This document shows, piece after piece, positions 44,075 through 52,279 of a DNA stretch of 64,000 nucleotides. The notes under the pieces are model-generated. The model made no database searches. It saw nothing but the letters and a program-made list of their open reading frames with translations, and was not told the origin of the DNA. Position numbers and translations under genes: made by a program. The stretch spans positions 62,001 through 126,000 of the forward strand of contig CALKOT010000011.1 of assembly GCA_938092015.1 (NCBI GenBank). The letters are read 5' to 3'. Each line of letters begins with the position of its first letter. The stretch's first letter is position 1. Origin of the DNA: an uncultured Paracoccaceae bacterium (lineage in GTDB: Bacteria > Pseudomonadota > Alphaproteobacteria > Rhodobacterales > Rhodobacteraceae).

Positions 44075-46477
44075 TCAAGCTTTCATCTCGGCCATCAACG
44101 CCTCAGCCTCAGCCTCAAACAACCTCTCTTCGGCGGCACCTTTGACCGGCAATTTGCCAACCTCCATCAGCAGTGGGGCGGACAACGGCGTGACATGCGG
44201 CGCCTCGACCAGCCGGATACGCCCCCGCATTCGATCCAGCATTTCTTCGATGCGGTCAAAGTCGACCATGCCGGTCATCGCCTCTTGCCGCGTCGCCTTA
44301 AGGATCAGGTGGTCGGGGTCATATTTGATCAACGTATCGTAGAGGATATCCGATGAAAACGTCGCCTGCCTGCCCGTCTTTTCCATCCCCGGCAAGCGCC
44401 GCTCAATCAGCCCTGCCACTGTCGCCGCCTGACGAAAGCTCTTCTTCATCATCAGGCTGTCCATCATCCAAGTGTCCAACCCATCGCGTAGCCCCTGCGC
44501 GTCAAACAGTGGGGCAGGGTCACGCACCGGCTCAAGCCCCCAGATCATCAACCCATAGTCGTTACAAACATAGCCAAGCGGGTCGAGCCCCGCCGCCTCC
44601 ATCCGCTTGGTGACGATCAGACCCAGCGTGTAATGGGCGTTTCGACCTGCGAAACCGAACGCGGTCATGTACCAGCGATCCTTGCGGGGGAAAATCTCAA
44701 CCATCAGCTCACCCTTGCGAGGGTGTGATGAAATCTGCTGTTGCAGCCGCAACCACCATTCGACCTCAGCTGGTAACCGTGCCCAACCCACCTGATCGTT
44801 CAGCATGTCGATCATGCGATGGGCCAAAAATGTCGAAATCGCCAGCCGCGCCCCGCTGAACACTGGGATTTGTGGATCGCGGCCCGGCGCAGGCGTCACG
44901 CGAACCACCATCTCGCGGATAGCGTCATATTTGACGGTTTCTCCGCCAATCAGGAACGTATCGCCGAGTCGAAGGCCTGCGGCGAAGCTCTCTTCAACTT
45001 CGCCCAGCTTACGACCGCCCCTTACGCCTCGCCCAGACCGGACTTTCAGCTTTTCCGATTCCACGATGGTGCCGATGTTCATCCGCAACCGGCGAGAGGC
45101 GCGCGGGTCGCGCAGACGCCAGACGCCTTCAACCTCCATCAGTCGTCGCCAGTGATCGTAAGCCTTCAGCGCATAGCCGCCAGTCGAACAAAACTCGAGG
45201 CACTCGTCGAACACCTCCTGCGTCAGATCTCGATAAGGGCCAGCAGCACGGACCTCGTCAAACAGATCCGCCGCTACGAACCCGCCAGCACAGGCAGTCA
45301 GCAGGATATGTTGGCAGAGAACGTCGATGCGGCCGGACGACATCGGCTCTCCATCCAGCTCATTCGCCTCAACAGCGGCAAGGGCGCACCGGCATTCCAG
45401 CAATTCGAGGCGGTTGCCGGGAACCAGCATCGCCCGGCTCGGCTGATCAAACTGATGGTTCGCCCGCCCGATCCGCTGCACCAGCCGCTTCACGCCTTTC
45501 GGCGCGCCGACCTGAATGACCAGATCAACCGCCCCCCAATCGATCCCAAGGTCGAGCGATGACGTGCAGACAACGCCCCGCAGCTCCCCCCGCGCCATAG
45601 CGCCTTCCACCCGCTCTCGCGACTCGCGGGCCAGCGATCCATGGTGAAGGGCGATGGGCAGGCCCTCATCATTCACCGCCCACAGCGCCTGAAAGAACAA
45701 CTCCGCCAGCGCACGGGTGTTGATGAAAACAAGCGTCGTGTTGGCCTTGGCAATCTCGGCCATCACTGCATTCACAGCGTACCGCCCGCCATCACCGGCC
45801 CAGGGCGGCTCCCCCGCTGTTTCCAGAATGCTGATGTCGGGTTTCGGGCCGGGCGGGGTTTTCAGGATGCGGCACCCGGTAGGGGCTAACCAGTCCGCCA
45901 ACGCCTGAGGATCTTCGGTAGTGGCGGACAGCCCCACGCGCCGATGGTTGGGCGCAATGATCCCCAGCCGCGCCAGACAAAGCGCCAATTGATCCCCCCG
46001 CTTGGTCCCGGCCAGCGCATGTGTCTCATCGACGATGACGGCCTTCAGCCCGCCGAACATACGCCCAGCATCTTCCTGGCTAAGAAGCAGGGCGAGGCTT
46101 TCCGGCGTCGTCAGCAGGATATGCGGCGGGTCCATCCGCTGCTTGCGCCGCGCCGATTGCTTGGTGTCGCCCGTCCGATCCTCAGCCCGGATCGTCAACC
46201 CCATCTCGGCAATCGGTGCTTCAAGATTACGCCTGATGTCCGAAGCCAGAGCCCGCAACGGTGAGATGTATAGAGTATGGAGGCCATCTCGCGGCGCCTC
46301 AGCCAGATCGATCAACGAGGGCAAAAAACCACTTAAGGTCTTACCGCCACCCGTCGGCGCAATCAGCAGGTCCGCGCCACCTTGATCCGCGCGCTTGACC
46401 ATTTCCAACTGATAGTCATGCGGCGCCCATCCACGCACAGCGAACCAGTCAGCGAACTTCTGAGGAAGCGCCTGCAT
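44075..46477 (-). CDS. Lhr-type DEXH helicase (ligase-associated type)
   Basis: A superfamily 2 helicase of 800 residues. It has Walker A APTGGGKTLSG (about 42-52), DEXH box VIVDETHALAGTKRGDQL, motif III SATTEDPQALADWL, motif IV region LVFINTRALAE, motif VI RLVQRIGRANH, and the long C-terminal Lhr domain. Length and motifs match the 'ligase-associated DNA damage response' helicases, usually found beside an ATP-dependent DNA ligase, an exonuclease and a PdeM-like phosphatase. None of these partners is next to it here. ATG 46477 is preferred over GTG 46489. It is likely to act in DNA repair; the exact substrate is unproven. Confidence 0.88.
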   Translation of the reverse strand: MQALPQKFADWFAVRGWAPHDYQLEMVKRADQGGADLLIAPTGGGKTLSGFLPSLIDLAEAPRDGLHTLYISPLRALASDIRRNLEAPIAEMGLTIRAEDRTGDTKQSARRKQRMDPPHILLTTPESLALLLSQEDAGRMFGGLKAVIVDETHALAGTKRGDQLALCLARLGIIAPNHRRVGLSATTEDPQALADWLAPTGCRILKTPPGPKPDISILETAGEPPWAGDGGRYAVNAVMAEIAKANTTLVFINTRALAELFFQALWAVNDEGLPIALHHGSLARESRERVEGAMARGELRGVVCTSSLDLGIDWGAVDLVIQVGAPKGVKRLVQRIGRANHQFDQPSRAMLVPGNRLELLECRCALAAVEANELDGEPMSSGRIDVLCQHILLTACAGGFVAADLFDEVRAAGPYRDLTQEVFDECLEFCSTGGYALKAYDHWRRLMEVEGVWRLRDPRASRRLRMNIGTIVESEKLKVRSGRGVRGGRKLGEVEESFAAGLRLGDTFLIGGETVKYDAIREMVVRVTPAPGRDPQIPVFSGARLAISTFLAHRMIDMLNDQVGWARLPAEVEWWLRLQQQISSHPRKGELMVEIFPRKDRWYMTAFGFAGRNAHYTLGLIVTKRMEAAGLDPLGYVCNDYGLMIWGLEPVRDPAPLFDAQGLRDGLDTWMMDSLMMKKSFRQAATVAGLIERRLPGMEKTGRQATFSSDILYDTLIKYDPDHLILKATRQEAMTGMVDFDRIEEMLDRMRGRIRLVEAPHVTPLSAPLLMEVGKLPVKGAAEERLFEAEAEALMAEMKA

Positions 46478-46512
46478 TACAGCTGCCACGGTGGAAAAGC
46501 ACCAGCTAGCAC

Positions 46513-47346
46513 CTATTCAGATAGAGCAGTGCGTGCTGAGGCGCCCGCCCCACGCAGCATCGGGAATTCTTTCCCGACTAAAGCGTCGCCATCCTGGAGC
46601 GTGACTTGAGTGAACGGTGGCGACGTCACGATGCCTTCGCGCCGCGCAAATCGAACATCATCGCCAAGCAGGCGCAACGAAAACGCCCTGCGTCGCATGC
46701 TTTTGCTGGTGTTTGCTGGGGCGCCGTGGATGGTGCGATAGTCAAAGGCGATGGCGTCGCCGGGCGCGACGTCCCAGCCGATGATCTCATAGTCATCGCG
46801 CAGGTTGTTGATATCTGGGATTTCCTCCAACCCATCATCGGCATTCAAAGCCTCACCGTTAAAGCGCTGCGGACGATAGTATTTGCCCCATTTATGCGAT
46901 CCGGCCAGAAACTCCAGCGTCGTCTCCCGCGGTACATCATCCAGAGGAATCCATAGCGACAGCGTTTTGGGACCATCGACGCAATAGTACGGCGCATCCT
47001 GATGCCAGGGGGTTGGAACGCCCGCCGCCGCCTCTTTCACCAGTACATGTTCGTGGAACAATTGAACTGCGGTGCTATCCATCAGCTCCGCCCCGATTTC
47101 GGATGCTGTCGAGTTGAAGATGAAATCCTTGTATTCAGGTATCCGCGCCCAGTTGCAGTAATCGACAAAGAACCGCCCGCCGCCGTTTTCGCCGCGATAA
47201 ATGCGGGCGTTCGGGTCCGGGTCATCCATATTGGCTTGAACACCTGCGCGAAGTGTATCCACCCAGTCAGCAAAAACGCCGCGTAGGACAGTCGCGCCGT
47301 CCTTGCGGAACTGCTGGATCGTTGCGTCGTCGATATGGCGGGGCAT
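46513..47346 (-). CDS. Phytanoyl-CoA dioxygenase family protein
   Basis: An Fe(II)/2-oxoglutarate-dependent oxygenase of 277 residues. The iron ligands are the His and Asp of TPWHQDAPYYC and the distal His of YRTIHGAPANTS; the Arg of the SMRRRAFSLRLLG stretch should bind 2-oxoglutarate. FFVDYCNWARIPEY is near the front. ATG 47346 has GGAG nine bases upstream; the frame is open to 47406. Related PhyH proteins hydroxylate small molecules such as ectoine, or fatty acyl groups. It is divergent from a glutathione transferase gene. Confidence 0.87.
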   Translation of the reverse strand: MPRHIDDATIQQFRKDGATVLRGVFADWVDTLRAGVQANMDDPDPNARIYRGENGGGRFFVDYCNWARIPEYKDFIFNSTASEIGAELMDSTAVQLFHEHVLVKEAAAGVPTPWHQDAPYYCVDGPKTLSLWIPLDDVPRETTLEFLAGSHKWGKYYRPQRFNGEALNADDGLEEIPDINNLRDDYEIIGWDVAPGDAIAFDYRTIHGAPANTSKSMRRRAFSLRLLGDDVRFARREGIVTSPPFTQVTLQDGDALVGKEFPMLRGAGASARTALSE

Positions 47347-47455
47347 GATGGCGGCTCCTACAGATTTGTCAGGTAAAGAAAAACAGATTTTGCCTGCGGT
47401 GAACATCCAAAATCTGTGGGTTGGGCAATTGGCAGTGGCGGGTATAATGCCTTGG

Positions 47456-48076
47456 ATGACAAAGCTGATCCTTTATTCCTTTCGACGATGCCCCTATGCC
47501 ATGCGCGCCCGCATGGCGTTGCTGCAGGCTGAACAAACGGTTGAGCTGCGCGAAATTGTTCTGCGCGACAAACCTGCAGCTTTCTTTGAGGCGTCACCCA
47601 GCGCATCGGTGCCTTGTCTGTTAAATGATAGCGAGGTTTTGGATGAAAGCCTTGATGTCATGAAATGGGCGTTGGAGCGGAACGACCCTGACGGCTGGCT
47701 TGATATGCCGGAAGAAGGCTGGGATTGGATCGCGCGGGCCGATGGGCCTTTCAAGGATGCGCTGGATCGCACTAAATACGCGCCGCGCTATCCCGGAGTT
47801 GACCCGTTAGAGCATCGGGCGCTTGCGGCGACGTTTCTGGCTGATCTGGATGCTCAGATTGAGACGTGGATCTTTGACCGCGAAACGCTCGCCGACCACG
47901 CGATCCTGCCGTTCGTTCGGCAGTTCGCCTTCATCGACAAATCATGGTTTGAGGCCCAGCCATGGCCATCCTTGCAGGCCTGGCTGGAGCGATATCTGGC
48001 GTCGGAGGCCTTTGGCGCGATCATGCCCAAATATCCGCAATGGGCTGAGGGCGAGACGGGCGTGCCTTTTCCCTGA
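47456..48076 (+). CDS. Glutathione S-transferase
   Basis: A 206-residue protein with an N-terminal thioredoxin-like domain (LILYSFRRCPYAMRARMALL, in part), the cis-Pro segment SVPCLLNDSEVLDESLDVM, and an all-helical C-terminal half (LADHAILPFVRQFAFIDKSWF, in part). The RRCPYAMR motif with a Cys near residue 12 recalls the glutaredoxin-2-like or omega-type GSTs, which act in thiol exchange rather than conjugation. ATG 47456 fits the family N-terminus; ATG 47447 is also in frame. Nothing nearby defines its substrate. Confidence 0.87.
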   Translation: MTKLILYSFRRCPYAMRARMALLQAEQTVELREIVLRDKPAAFFEASPSASVPCLLNDSEVLDESLDVMKWALERNDPDGWLDMPEEGWDWIARADGPFKDALDRTKYAPRYPGVDPLEHRALAATFLADLDAQIETWIFDRETLADHAILPFVRQFAFIDKSWFEAQPWPSLQAWLERYLASEAFGAIMPKYPQWAEGETGVPFP

Positions 48077-48081
48077 GGCTA

Positions 48082-49107
48082 TCAGCCGTCGAGGCATTCC
48101 ACCATCGCGCCAGCCATGCCGGTCAATAGCGCCGCATAGAATTCAGCCCCCGGCTCAAGCGATGCGCCTAGCGGGTCAAGAACGCCCGTGCGAACGTCAG
48201 AGCCGCCAAAGACCGCATTCACAACACCAGAATTGAACTGGGGTTCGCTGAAGACGCAGGCGACCTTCTCCTTAGTGGCTAGGTCCTGCAGTTCAGCAAT
48301 CCGCGCCGGGCTGGGCTTCTGCGCATCGCTCAACGAAATCGCTCCAGTGGCAGGCGTGTCGAACCGTGTTTCAAAATACTGGTACGCGTCATGGAAAACG
48401 ATGAATCGCGCGTCATGAAGCGGGGTCAATTGGGCAGATATCTTGCCGCCCAGTTCATCCAGTCGAGCCTTGGCGGCATTTGCATTCGCAATATAGGCGG
48501 CTGCGTTGGCAGGATCTGCATTCGCCAGTGAATCCGCAATTACATCCAGCCAGGCTTTGGCGTTTTCTGGGTCAAGCCAGGCATGTGGGTCCTGCCCGCC
48601 ATGATCATGTTCATCATGCCCGTCTTCTGCATGTTCATCGTGATGTGCATCTTCAGCGTGCTCATCGCCTTCTTTGTGGTCGTCGTCCTTGGCGTGTCCG
48701 GCGTGATCATCGTCGTCATCATGATCATTATGCTCGTCATGATCCTCATGAACTTCGAAAGTTGCTCCAGTACGGGTAGGTAGCACTATTGATGCGCCTG
48801 CGCCCAATAGCTCCACCGCTTTGGCTTCACTTGCGATGGTTTCCAAGCTGCGTTCCAACCACGGCGTCAGAGACTCGCCAATCCAGAAAACAATTTCAGC
48901 GTCCTGCAATGCAGCCGCCTCGGATGGGCGCATGGAATATGCATGCGGGGATGCGCCGATGGGCAGGATCAGGTCGGGCTGGCCAACCCCTTCCATTACT
49001 TGAGTTGTGAGTGAATGGACGGGGGCAATGTCCGTCGCCACGCGGGGTGCGGCAAGTACGGGTGCTGCGGCGAGGATCAGGGCGGTTGTAAGAAAATGGT
49101 GCATCAT
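48082..49107 (-). CDS. znuA: Zinc ABC transporter, substrate-binding protein
   Basis: Periplasmic high-affinity zinc-binding protein of 341 residues. A signal peptide ends near residue 20 (PVLAAPRVATDIAPVHSL). The zinc site includes the His of GASPHAYSMRPSEA and of DPHAWLDPENA, and Asp/His further on. Between about residues 124 and 178 lies a long disordered loop of His, Asp and Glu (DEHNDHDDDDDHAGH and similar), the metal-collecting loop of ZnuA, longer than most. It is divergent from zur across two Zur-like operators, so repression by zinc is expected. A stretch of antisense reading frames is caused by this biased loop. Confidence 0.95.
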   Translation of the reverse strand: MMHHFLTTALILAAAPVLAAPRVATDIAPVHSLTTQVMEGVGQPDLILPIGASPHAYSMRPSEAAALQDAEIVFWIGESLTPWLERSLETIASEAKAVELLGAGASIVLPTRTGATFEVHEDHDEHNDHDDDDDHAGHAKDDDHKEGDEHAEDAHHDEHAEDGHDEHDHGGQDPHAWLDPENAKAWLDVIADSLANADPANAAAYIANANAAKARLDELGGKISAQLTPLHDARFIVFHDAYQYFETRFDTPATGAISLSDAQKPSPARIAELQDLATKEKVACVFSEPQFNSGVVNAVFGGSDVRTGVLDPLGASLEPGAEFYAALLTGMAGAMVECLDG

Positions 49108-49114
49108 CGACTCT

Positions 49115-49169
49115 GTTATGTTATAACACTTTGACGCTTGATAGATGTGATATCATAACTTATCAAGCG
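49115..49169. promoter_or_regulatory. Two Zur-like boxes between znuA and zur
   Basis: GTTATGTTATAACAC (49115-49129) contains the palindrome TGTTATAACA. ATGTGATATCATAAC (49145-49159) contains TGATATCA, and its reverse complement matches the first site at 12 of 15 positions. The second is centred in a longer palindrome with perfect outer arms CGCTTGATA (49135-49143) and TATCAAGCG (49161-49169). TTGACG (49131-49136) and CATAAC (49154-49159) form a possible zur promoter overlapped by box 2. Confidence 0.7.
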
Positions 49170-49192
49170 CCATCTTAGTGGGGGACCCGCCC

Positions 49193-49669
49193 GTGATCGG
49201 TTTTGAACAGCATGACCACCACGCCTGCATCGCGACAAGCGTCGCTGAGGCAGAGCGCCGCTGCGCCGCAGAAGGCCTGCGCCTGACAGACATCCGCCGT
49301 AGGGTGCTGGAAATCTTGCTGGACCGGCACAAGGCGATGGGGGCGTACGATATATTGGAAGTGCTCAGCGCAGAGGGTCTGGGTCATCAACCGCCTGTCG
49401 CATATCGCGCGTTGGATTTTCTGGTCGCCAACGGATTTGCGCACAAGATCGAACGCCTGAACGCCTTTGTCGCATGCGGTCATCCAAGCGGCGATTGCGC
49501 CCCAGCCTTTCTTATTTGCAGGGGCTGCGAAAAAGTGGCTGAGGCGCAAGCGATCCCGAACGAAGGTGCGTTGGGCGCCTCAGCATCTGCCGCAGGGTTC
49601 GTGATTGAGAGGGCGGTGGTTGAGGCTGTTGGGCTTTGCCCCGACTGTCAGGCAGGCAACACGGCGTGA
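49193..49669 (+). CDS. zur: Zinc uptake regulator (Fur family)
   Basis: A 158-residue zinc-sensing repressor. The winged helix includes LTDIRRRVLEILLDRHKAMGAYDILEVL, in part, and PPVAYRALDFLVANGFAHKIE. Structural zinc cysteines are in LICRGC and LCPDC, and sensor histidines are likely in the VACGHPSGDC region and the N-terminal QHDHHAC. I chose GTG 49193, eight bases after a GGGGGA site; GTG 49178 is an alternative. It heads the zur-znuC-znuB operon, so it represses its own operon and znuA. Confidence 0.92.
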   Translation: MIGFEQHDHHACIATSVAEAERRCAAEGLRLTDIRRRVLEILLDRHKAMGAYDILEVLSAEGLGHQPPVAYRALDFLVANGFAHKIERLNAFVACGHPSGDCAPAFLICRGCEKVAEAQAIPNEGALGASASAAGFVIERAVVEAVGLCPDCQAGNTA

Positions 49670-49677
49670 ACGTTCCG

Positions 49678-50442
49678 ATGCAGAGCATCGAAGCTGAAAG
49701 CTTGATCGACATCAGCGGTCTGACCGTGCGCCATGGCGGCAATACGATCCTGACGAATGTCGATCTCAGCATCAGTCCAGGTGAGATCGTTACAATTGTT
49801 GGTCCAAATGGATCGGGCAAGTCAACGCTGCTCCGTGCGATCATTGGTGCGGTGGCGCCAGCGACCGGACAGGTGCGCACTGGCGACGTGCGCATTGGTT
49901 ATGTGCCGCAAAAACTGCATATCGACCCGACGCTACCGATGACAGTGATGCGGTTTCTTGGCCTGCCGACACGTGTTTCCAAGGCAAAAGCGATAGATGC
50001 CCTGTCTGAGGCCGGCGTCCCTGATATTGGCGGTCGTCAGATGGTCGATCTGTCTGGTGGGCAATTCCAGCGGGTCTTGCTGGCCCGTGCGTTGCTGACC
50101 GATCCGGATATCTTGTTGCTTGATGAGCCGACGCAGGGCCTCGATCAGCCTGGAACGGCCGCGTTCTACCGGCAGATTGAGGATGTGCGCGCCCGCCTTG
50201 GCTGCGCTGTCCTTATGGTCAGCCATGATCTGCATGTTGTCATGGGCGCATCAGACCGGGTGATTTGTCTGAACGGGCACGTCTGCTGTCATGGCACGCC
50301 GGAAATCGTCGCCTCCGCCCCCGAATATCGCGCCTTGTTCGGAACTGGGACGGCGGGGGCGCTGGCGCTGTATCGCCACCATCATGATCATAGTCATGAT
50401 GAAGATTGCGACCACGACCATACGCATCAGGCGGCGGAATAG
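49678..50442 (+). CDS. znuC: Zinc ABC transporter, ATP-binding protein
   Basis: Cytoplasmic ATPase of the zinc importer, 254 residues. Walker A GPNGSGKST, signature LSGGQFQRVLLARA, Walker B ILLLDEPTQGLD and H-loop MVSHDLHVV are intact. The C-terminus is rich in histidine (YRHHHDHSHDEDC and DHDHTH), as in some other ZnuC proteins. ATG 49678 fits the family; GTG 49666, overlapping the zur stop as GTGA, would couple translation and is a real alternative. It is followed directly by znuB. Confidence 0.94.
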   Translation: MQSIEAESLIDISGLTVRHGGNTILTNVDLSISPGEIVTIVGPNGSGKSTLLRAIIGAVAPATGQVRTGDVRIGYVPQKLHIDPTLPMTVMRFLGLPTRVSKAKAIDALSEAGVPDIGGRQMVDLSGGQFQRVLLARALLTDPDILLLDEPTQGLDQPGTAAFYRQIEDVRARLGCAVLMVSHDLHVVMGASDRVICLNGHVCCHGTPEIVASAPEYRALFGTGTAGALALYRHHHDHSHDEDCDHDHTHQAAE

Positions 50443-51233
50443 TGCTGGATGATTTCATGGTGCGCGCCTCTTTGGCGGGCGTTGGCGTTGCGCTGGCCGC
50501 GGCGCCATTGGGGTGTTTCGTTGTCTGGCGGCGGATGGCGTATTTCGGCGACGCGACCGCCCATGCGTCGTTGTTGGGTGTCGCCCTGGCGCTGAGCTTT
50601 TCGATGTCGATCTTCATCGGCGCGCTGGTCGTGGCGCTGTTGATGGCGCTGATGGTCAACACCTTGTTGGGTCGGGGATACGCGATGGACACGCTGTTGG
50701 GCGTGCTGGCGCATTCGGCCTTAGCCATCGGTTTGGTCGCGGCCTCGTTCCTGACCGGCGTGCGGATCGACCTGATGGCTTATCTGCTGGGTGACATCAT
50801 TGCGGTCGGCAAAACTGATCTTGTGGTGATTTGGGGCGGCGCCGCGCTGGTGTTGGCACTGATCTGGTGGCGGTGGTCGGCGTTGCTGATGGTCACGGTG
50901 TCCGAAGATCTGGCGTATGCCGGTGGAAGTGACCCGCGCCGAGAGCAGTTGGTTCTGACAATCGGATTGGCGTTGGTCGTAGCCGTCGCAATCAAAGTCG
51001 TCGGCGTGTTGTTGATCGCCGCGATGCTGATAATTCCGGCAGCGGCGGCGAGGACATTCGCCTCAACGCCGGAGCGTATGGCGCTTATTGCAGCTGGGGT
51101 TGGCGCAGTTTCCGCGCTGGGCGGGCTGCAGATAGCTTTGGTTGCAGATACGCCAGCTGGGCCAACGATAATTTGTGTGGCGTCGGGACTATTTGCGTTG
51201 TCGGCCTTGGCGCGGACGGTTCGGATAGCTTGA
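50442..51233 (+). CDS. znuB: Zinc ABC transporter, permease
   Basis: Membrane part of the zinc importer, 263 residues with about eight hydrophobic segments (for example SLAGVGVALAAAPLGCFVVW and MSIFIGALVVALLMALMVN). The ABC-3 family motif WRRMAYFGDATAHASLLGVAL is near the front, and VKVVGVLLIAAMLIIPAAAAR-like sequence is near residues 190-210. The start is GTG 50442, whose G is the last base of the znuC stop, so the two are tightly coupled. Confidence 0.94.
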   Translation: MLDDFMVRASLAGVGVALAAAPLGCFVVWRRMAYFGDATAHASLLGVALALSFSMSIFIGALVVALLMALMVNTLLGRGYAMDTLLGVLAHSALAIGLVAASFLTGVRIDLMAYLLGDIIAVGKTDLVVIWGGAALVLALIWWRWSALLMVTVSEDLAYAGGSDPRREQLVLTIGLALVVAVAIKVVGVLLIAAMLIIPAAAARTFASTPERMALIAAGVGAVSALGGLQIALVADTPAGPTIICVASGLFALSALARTVRIA

Positions 51234-51397
51234 AGAAGATGGGTTTGGGGGTTTGCTGACCTTCGCCTTGCGGAGTTATTCGGGCACGCAGCACGCGTCC
51301 CCGTAGGCCCTATTCCTGCCAGTCTTCAAAACTGTCTAGGCCGAAAAGCCCTATCAAACCTCTTGAGACCCGCCACCTCTTCAGCAAAACTCTCCTC

Positions 51398-52276
51398 ATG
51401 ACAAACGACCCCCTCGCCCGCGCCGTCGCCTTGTCCTGTTTTACCGCTCCCGAAAGCGCGGAAGCGGTTAGCGGCGGCATAACCAATCTCAACGTAAAAG
51501 TCCGAGATCAGGGCCGCGACTGGTTGGTGCGTCTAGGCGACGACATCCCTGTTCATGGTGTGATGCGCTGGAACGAGCTTAGCATCAGCCGCGCAGCACA
51601 CGCCGCTGGGATTGCCCCTGCCGTCTACCACCAGGAGCCCGGCGCGCTGGTGCTGGAATTCCTGACGGCTGAAACTTACACCGAAATGGATGTCGCCAAC
51701 CCGGCAAACCTGCCCAAGATCATCGACCTGGTGAAACGATGTCATACCGAGATGCCAGCTCATTTGCGCGGCCCAATTTTGACGTTTTGGGTCTTCCACG
51801 TCCTTCGTGATTATGCAGCGACGTTGCGCGCCGATGGCTCCCCCCATACCCCGCACCTTAATGAGTTGCTCATTACCGCGGCCAAATTGGAACAGGCGGT
51901 TGGTGCGGTCACACTGGTTCTTGGCCATAACGATCTGCTCGCTGCCAACATCCTCGACGATGGTGAGCGGCTTTGGTTGATCGACTGGGAATATGGCGGC
52001 TTTAACTCTCCTCTCTTCGATCTTGGAGGCCTTGCTACGAACAATGGTCTAACCGAGGTGCAAGAACGCCTGATGTTGGAAAACTACTTTGAATCCCCGT
52101 CTGCAGACACCCTCTGGCATAGCTATACGGCGATGAAATGCGCTTCGTTGATGCGCGAAACCATGTGGTCGATGGTTAGCGAGATACATTCCGAGATCGA
52201 CTTTGATTATTCCGTATACACTGCCGAAAACCTTGCGCGGCTAGAGGCTGCGCTAGCCGATTTCAGGAACGTTTAA
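51398..52276 (+). CDS. Choline-kinase-like phosphotransferase (APH fold)
   Basis: A 292-residue kinase-fold protein of the aminoglycoside phosphotransferase / choline kinase group. The N-lobe has GGITNLNVKV (nucleotide loop) and WLVRLGDDIPVHGV. The catalytic loop is LVLGHNDLLAANILDD (about 172-187), and the metal-binding loop LWLIDWEYGGFNSPLFDLGGL, in part, is of the choline/ethanolamine kinase kind. It is the first gene of an operon with a dimethylglycine-dehydrogenase-like gene three bases downstream and a CoA ligase after that. Choline, ethanolamine or a related amino alcohol is the likely substrate; antibiotic resistance is not suggested. Confidence 0.85.
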   Translation: MTNDPLARAVALSCFTAPESAEAVSGGITNLNVKVRDQGRDWLVRLGDDIPVHGVMRWNELSISRAAHAAGIAPAVYHQEPGALVLEFLTAETYTEMDVANPANLPKIIDLVKRCHTEMPAHLRGPILTFWVFHVLRDYAATLRADGSPHTPHLNELLITAAKLEQAVGAVTLVLGHNDLLAANILDDGERLWLIDWEYGGFNSPLFDLGGLATNNGLTEVQERLMLENYFESPSADTLWHSYTAMKCASLMRETMWSMVSEIHSEIDFDYSVYTAENLARLEAALADFRNV

Positions 52277-52279
52277 GCC

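Noticed and set aside
48480-48783. Plus-strand frames rich in Val, Met and Ile opposite znuA
   Set aside because: Antisense of the His/Asp-rich zinc loop.
51398-52276. Aminoglycoside resistance kinase
   Set aside because: The metal loop and neighbours fit choline/ethanolamine-type kinases rather than resistance enzymes.
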